Assembly (NCBI GenBank): GCA_963728925.1
Contig: CAVSMB010000029.1
Span: forward strand, 124,001-188,000
Direction: 5' to 3'
Source of the DNA: JBBPZA01 sp963728925
GTDB taxonomy: Bacteria; Actinomycetota; Thermoleophilia; Solirubrobacterales; Solirubrobacteraceae
Length of the DNA: 64,000 nucleotides
Made by a program: the position numbers and the translations under genes
The notes under the pieces: model-generated
The model's database searches: none
The model's input: the letters and a program-made list of their open reading frames with translations, nothing else
Told to the model about the DNA's origin: nothing
Shown here: one piece after another, positions 60,656-64,000 of the stretch
Position numbering within the stretch: position 1 is the first letter of the stretch
Layout: each line of letters opens with the position of its first letter

Positions 60656-61627
60656 ATGCCCACGCCCCAGAAGCACATCGACTCGGGCGTCGGCCCTCGC
60701 AGCACCGCTTCCGAGGTCCTCGAGGGCATCGACCTCACCGGCAAGCTCGCGATCGTCACCGGCGGCTACTCGGGGCTCGGGCTCGAGACCGTGCGCGCAC
60801 TGAGCGGCGCCGGGGCGCGGGTCGTGGTGCCGGCGCGGCGCCGCGCGCACGCGGAGGAGGTGCTCGAGGAGGTGGAGCGGGTGGAGGTGGACGAGCTCGA
60901 CCTCGGCGACCTCGAGAGCGTCCACGGCTTCGCGGGGCGGGTGCTGGACTCCGGGCGCAGCGTCGACATCCTCATCAACAACGCGGCGATCATGGCCTGT
61001 CCGGAGACCCGCGTCGGGCCGGGCTGGGAGGCGCAGTTCGCCACCAACCACCTCGGCCACTTCGCCCTGGCCAACCTCCTGTGGCCGGCCCTTGCCGCCG
61101 ACGGCAACGCGCGCGTCGTCGCGCTGTCCTCCACCGGCCACAAGATCTCGCCGATCCGCTTCGACGACCTGCAGTTCGAGCACGGCTACGACAAGTGGAA
61201 GGCCTACGGCCAGGCCAAGACGGCGAACAGCCTGTTCGCCGTGCAGCTCGACGCGCTCGCGCAGGACGCGGGCGTGCGCGCGTTCGCCGCGCACCCGGGC
61301 GGCATCATGACCCCGCTGCAGCGCCACCTGTCCCGTGAGGAGATGATCGCCTCGGGCTGGATGGACGAGGAGGGCAACCTCGACGAGCGCTTCAAGACGC
61401 CCGAGCAGGGCGCGTCGACCTCGACGTGGGCGGCCACCTCGCCCGCGCTCGCCGGCATGGGCGGGGTCTACTGCGAGAACTGCAACATCGCCGAGCCGAC
61501 GGTCGTGGGGTCGCCGACCGCGCGGATCGAGGGCGTCGACGCGCACGCGATCGACCCCGACGCCGCCGCCCGCCTGTGGACCGTGTCCGCGCAGCTGACC
61601 GGCGTCGACGCGTTCGCGGTGGCCTGA
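60656..61627 (+). CDS. Short-chain dehydrogenase/reductase (WWOX/retinol-dehydrogenase-like)
   Basis: 323 aa. The Rossmann motif LAIVTGGYSGLGLETVRALS, the NNAA strand (VDILINNAAIMACPETRVGP), SSTGHKISP and the active site YGQAKTAN (YxxxK) are intact. The C-terminal domain (AAHPGGIMTPLQRHLSREEM, DPDAAARLWTVSAQLTGVD) matches the WWOX/RDH-like group of SDRs. It probably oxidises or reduces a hydrophobic alcohol or ketone. ATG at 60656. The TA operator lies just upstream. Confidence 0.92.
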   Translation: MPTPQKHIDSGVGPRSTASEVLEGIDLTGKLAIVTGGYSGLGLETVRALSGAGARVVVPARRRAHAEEVLEEVERVEVDELDLGDLESVHGFAGRVLDSGRSVDILINNAAIMACPETRVGPGWEAQFATNHLGHFALANLLWPALAADGNARVVALSSTGHKISPIRFDDLQFEHGYDKWKAYGQAKTANSLFAVQLDALAQDAGVRAFAAHPGGIMTPLQRHLSREEMIASGWMDEEGNLDERFKTPEQGASTSTWAATSPALAGMGGVYCENCNIAEPTVVGSPTARIEGVDAHAIDPDAAARLWTVSAQLTGVDAFAVA

Positions 61628-61654
61628 CGCCCCGGCGGGCGTAGCCTCTCGGCG

Positions 61655-62044
61655 GTGTTCGCCGGGCTCGACTTCGTCTATCTCCCCAGTCGCGACGTCG
61701 CCGCCGAGCTCGCGCACTTCACCGAGGGGTTGGGTGCGGAGCTCGTGTTCGCCATCGAGGCCTTCGGGACCAGGGTCGCCATGGTCCGTGCGAGCCCGAG
61801 CCCTCCCGCCCTGCTCCTGGCCGGCCATCTGGATGGCGACCAGCCCGTGCTCGTCCACCGCGTCGCCAACCTCGAGCGGGCCATCGCCGACCTCGAGGGC
61901 CGCGGTGTCAGGCTGGGCGCACGCTTCGAGATCCCGCATGGGCCGGGTGTCGAGGTCCTGAGCCCCGGGCCCCAGCGGCTCGCGCTGTACGAGCTCACCC
62001 GGCCCGACGCGTCAGAGCGCCTCGCCGGGCGGCGCGACTTCTGA
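61655..62044 (+). CDS. VOC/glyoxalase-like small protein
   Basis: 129 aa, GTG start. FAGLDFVYLPSRDVAAELAH, VAMVRASPSPPALLLAGHLD, VANLERAIADLEGRGVRLG, FEIPHGPGVEVLSPGPQRLA and LYELTRP make one glyoxalase fold. The metal ligands are only partly present (PHGPG and YELTR hold His and Glu), and the HH/DH start typical of the metal site is replaced by LDFVYL. Function open. It lies 27 bases after the SDR gene on the same strand. Confidence 0.8.
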   Translation: MFAGLDFVYLPSRDVAAELAHFTEGLGAELVFAIEAFGTRVAMVRASPSPPALLLAGHLDGDQPVLVHRVANLERAIADLEGRGVRLGARFEIPHGPGVEVLSPGPQRLALYELTRPDASERLAGRRDF

Positions 62045-62048
62045 GGCC

Positions 62049-63389
62049 GTGGTGGGTGCCGAGAACGCGATGGGTCGCTCGCGTCGGTCCATCATCGTCG
62101 CGGGCCTCGTCGCGGTCGCCGTCGCCGCGATCGTCGCGGGCGTCGTGGTGGGCGGCGGCCGGGAGGCCGCGCCGCGACGGGCGCCGCCGGCCGCCGATCC
62201 GCTGGCCTTCGTGCCCGCCGACGCCGACGCCGTCTTCGCGCTCGACACCGGGGCGCCGCTCGTCGCGCTGGCGGTCGAGCAGCTGCTGCCGCGCGTCAGC
62301 GCGCGCCCGCTGAGCGCCGCCCAGATCGGCCGGCTGACCGGCGGCCGGGCCGCCGTGGCCATCACCGGCGACCGCGTGTGGCTCGCGATCGCGACGGACG
62401 CGCCGGCCCCGCGGCCGGCCGCCGGAGCCGCGGCGGCCAAGCGCGACGGGGTCGTGGTCGTGGCGCCCGGCCCGGTGGCGTTGCGGGCGGCGCTCGACCG
62501 GGCGGCGCGCCCGGTGGCCCGCTCCGCCCGGGCGGCCTTCGCGCGGCGCTTCGACGGGCTGTCGGCGTCGTCGAGCGCCCGCGTCGCCTTCGACCCGCGG
62601 GCGCTGCTGGCCCGTGCCGGGTCGTCGCAACTCGCAGCGACACCCTGGGCGCGGTCGCTGCGCGACGGCGCCGCGGTCCTGAGCAGTGCCGGAGACCGAC
62701 TGCGCGTGCCCTTCCGGCTGCACGGCGATCCGGCCGCCGTGGGCACCGCCGACCTGCCGATCGCGCCGGGACCGGTGGTGCCACGGGCGCGGGGCCGAGC
62801 CTTCCTGGTGTCCGGCGTTCGCGATCCCGCGCAGTCGCTGCGCTTCGCGCGCTCGGCCGGACTGCTCCCAGGGCTCGACGTGGTGGATCGCCTGCCCGGC
62901 TTCCTCCGTCCCGACCTCGGCTCTCTCGGCCCGCAGGGCACGGTGACCACGAGCGACCTCTTCGGCCACGTCACCCTGCGGACCGAGCCCCCCGACCCGG
63001 GCGACTGGTCGACGAAGCTCGGCCGGCTCGACGCGCTGTCGGGCCTCATCCGGGTCATCGGGCTCGGCGACGTTCGCATCGATCGCGGCGCTGACGGCGC
63101 CTACGCGATCACCGAGGGCCGCCGGCTGCTCGTCCGCGCCGGCGTCTACGGCCGTGTGGTCGTCCTCTCAGACGACCCCCGCGCGAGCCTCCGGGCGGCG
63201 GCCGCCGCCCCGCCGGTCAGCCCGCCGCCCGGAGCGGCCGGGGGGCTGACCTTCCGCCTGAGGCCGGCGGGACTGCGCGGCCGGCTCCCGGGCCTCGTGC
63301 TCGAACGCCTCGGTGACCTCACCGGCTGGGCGCGGGCCGAGCCCGCCGGGATGACCGGCGCGCTCGAGGTCCGCGTGCGCCTGCCGTGA
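62049..63389 (+). CDS. Membrane-anchored hypothetical protein (DUF3352-like)
   Basis: 446 aa. One N-terminal membrane anchor (SIIVAGLVAVAVAAIVAGVV) leads to a large outside domain. LAFVPADADAVFALDTGAPL, GRAAVAITGDRVWLAI, AITEGRRLLVRAGVYGRVVV and SDDPRASLRAA follow the DUF3352 pattern of exported actinobacterial proteins. The second half repeats strands like the first (DVRIDRGADGAYAITEGRRL). Role unknown. The start could be ATG 62070 (MGRSRRSI) instead of GTG 62049. It follows the VOC gene by four bases. Confidence 0.7.
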   Translation: MVGAENAMGRSRRSIIVAGLVAVAVAAIVAGVVVGGGREAAPRRAPPAADPLAFVPADADAVFALDTGAPLVALAVEQLLPRVSARPLSAAQIGRLTGGRAAVAITGDRVWLAIATDAPAPRPAAGAAAAKRDGVVVVAPGPVALRAALDRAARPVARSARAAFARRFDGLSASSSARVAFDPRALLARAGSSQLAATPWARSLRDGAAVLSSAGDRLRVPFRLHGDPAAVGTADLPIAPGPVVPRARGRAFLVSGVRDPAQSLRFARSAGLLPGLDVVDRLPGFLRPDLGSLGPQGTVTTSDLFGHVTLRTEPPDPGDWSTKLGRLDALSGLIRVIGLGDVRIDRGADGAYAITEGRRLLVRAGVYGRVVVLSDDPRASLRAAAAAPPVSPPPGAAGGLTFRLRPAGLRGRLPGLVLERLGDLTGWARAEPAGMTGALEVRVRLP

Positions 63390-63419
63390 GCTTCCGGCGT
63401 TCGGAGGCGGCCCGCCCGC

Positions 63420-63575
63420 TCAGGGGCGGACGAAGGTGTCCGGGTCGGGGCCGGTCCGCTCGCCCGCGTCGAGCGCCTCGATGGCGGCCATCTCGTCGCC
63501 GCTGAGGTGGAAGTCCAGCACGTCGAAGTTCTCGACGAGCTCGAGGCGCTCGTTGCTCGCCCGCCGGATCAGCGC
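63420..63575 (-). pseudogene. Aldo/keto reductase, C-terminal remnant
   Basis: Read leftwards: ALIRRASNERLELVENFDVL, DFHLSGDEMAAIEALDAGER, TGPDPDTFVRP and a stop. The S-x-x-x-R-x-x-E-N-F-D-V-x-D-F-x-L-S stretch is the NADPH-binding end of aldo/keto reductases. The barrel and catalytic Tyr are missing. It overlaps the stop of the MmgE/PrpD gene upstream, so a deletion has joined the two. Confidence 0.75.
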
Positions 63576-64000
63576 TGAACGATGTCGAGCACCGCGCGCG
63601 CCGGGCGCCTGGGGTCGTCGAGCAGCCCGACGAGGCGGTCCCCGGCGAGGTCTGAGATCTTGGCGGCCAGCGCCGTCTCGTCCATCGGGCGACCGGGGGA
63701 GCCGAGCGGCGCGATGACTCCGGCGAGCACCGAGCCGTCGCGCTCGAGACGCGCCTCGCTCTGGTCGAGCGTGGGGTCCGTCCGGACACGTACCTGCTCG
63801 GCGGCGAACGCGCGCGCCTCGTCGTCGACCGCGTCGAAGTGGTCCACCCGGGGCGCGCCGTTGAGCAGCGCGAAGGCGGTCAGGTAGGGGATCGAGAACT
63901 TCGCCTGCAGCCCGTCCTCGACGTCGTCGTAGGGCGCGGCGCGGCGTGAGAGGGGATGGACCGCGACGACGAGCGGCGCGCCGGCCGCGCTTCCTTTGGT
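63569..64000 (-). CDS. MmgE/PrpD-family protein, C-terminal part (runs off window)
   Basis: About 143 codons are visible and the N-terminus lies beyond 64000. GLQAKFSIPYLTAFALLNGA is the conserved KFSxxY motif of the MmgE/PrpD family. DHFDAVDDEARAFAAEQVRV and a C-terminal SDLAGDRLVGLLDDP region follow. The family includes 2-methylcitrate dehydratase and cis-aconitate decarboxylase-like enzymes. Which acid this one uses cannot be told from the fragment. Its stop overlaps the aldo/keto reductase remnant by seven bases. Confidence 0.82.
   Translation of the reverse strand, partial: TKGSAAGAPLVVAVHPLSRRAAPYDDVEDGLQAKFSIPYLTAFALLNGAPRVDHFDAVDDEARAFAAEQVRVRTDPTLDQSEARLERDGSVLAGVIAPLGSPGRPMDETALAAKISDLAGDRLVGLLDDPRRPARAVLDIVQR

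Noticed and set aside
60371..61939. A 522-residue minus-strand frame extending the antitoxin
   Set aside because: The upstream part is antisense to the SDR and VOC genes; the antitoxin starts at 60604 with a typical RHH N-terminus and operator.

Overview
The window is very GC-rich DNA with the coding style of an actinobacterium: many GTG starts, frequent 4-base start/stop overlaps and few A/T-rich spacers. The gene set (ANTAR regulator, dodecin, DUF2510 and DUF6457 proteins, SHOCT protein, Nod19-like cupredoxin protein, glucuronokinase-like GHMP kinase) would fit a free-living soil or sediment member of the Thermoleophilia/Solirubrobacterales. That placement is inference; no rRNA or phylogenetic marker is present.

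Region 1 (1-10.6 kb) looks like an eroded accessory island. It starts at the 3' end of a tRNA gene. It holds a frameshifted GH88 glycosidase, an IS66 element with an 8-bp target duplication, an IS1182-type transposase tail, a lactone-oxidase-like flavoprotein following a broken M19 dipeptidase, two small alpha+beta proteins, a candidate structured RNA, and an intact IS1634-like element that carries a divergent DUF6788 gene. A 19-base near-copy of the tRNA 3' end at 8193-8211 hints at an old attachment site.

Region 2 (10.6-30 kb) is mostly chromosomal housekeeping: a PolX-like PHP protein whose polymerase aspartates are missing, an MBL hydrolase, dodecin, a CBS-domain family II pyrophosphatase, a fatty-acid desaturase with a small partner, an ANTAR regulator, a GT2-GH20-DUF2510 cluster, alpha/beta hydrolases, an S4 protein next to a frameshifted DksA/TraR gene, an MDR oxidoreductase, a PHB-depolymerase-like esterase, an XRE regulator, PdxH and DoxX.

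Region 3 (30-44 kb) carries secreted or envelope functions (Tat-exported phosphoesterase/phospholipase C, GH1 glucosidase, Nod19-cupredoxin protein, CPA-type antiporter), MsrA, and a glucuronokinase-like kinase overlapping a UDP-sugar pyrophosphorylase gene. Several gene remnants lie between them.

Region 4 (44-64 kb) has a lipoprotein FKBP whose stop codon was hit by a second IS1634 element, a FUSC transporter whose C-terminus is now encoded by that element, an MFS drug exporter, a DMT-type transporter with a processive-type glycosyltransferase, a receiver-thioredoxin-reductase fusion without the CxxC pair, a sugar aminotransferase/epimerase pair with an odd membrane tail, MsrB, an M23 peptidase, a PemK/RHH toxin-antitoxin pair with a palindromic operator, an SDR, and the end of an MmgE/PrpD gene.

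The main theme is erosion by deletion. At least eight genes are cut and joined to unrelated neighbours, some in frame, so that chimeric open frames remain (ECF sigma::DUF4394; membrane protein::PI-PLC-like; P450 joined tail-to-tail to a glucodextranase). I saw no CRISPR array, phage module, restriction system or plasmid origin.
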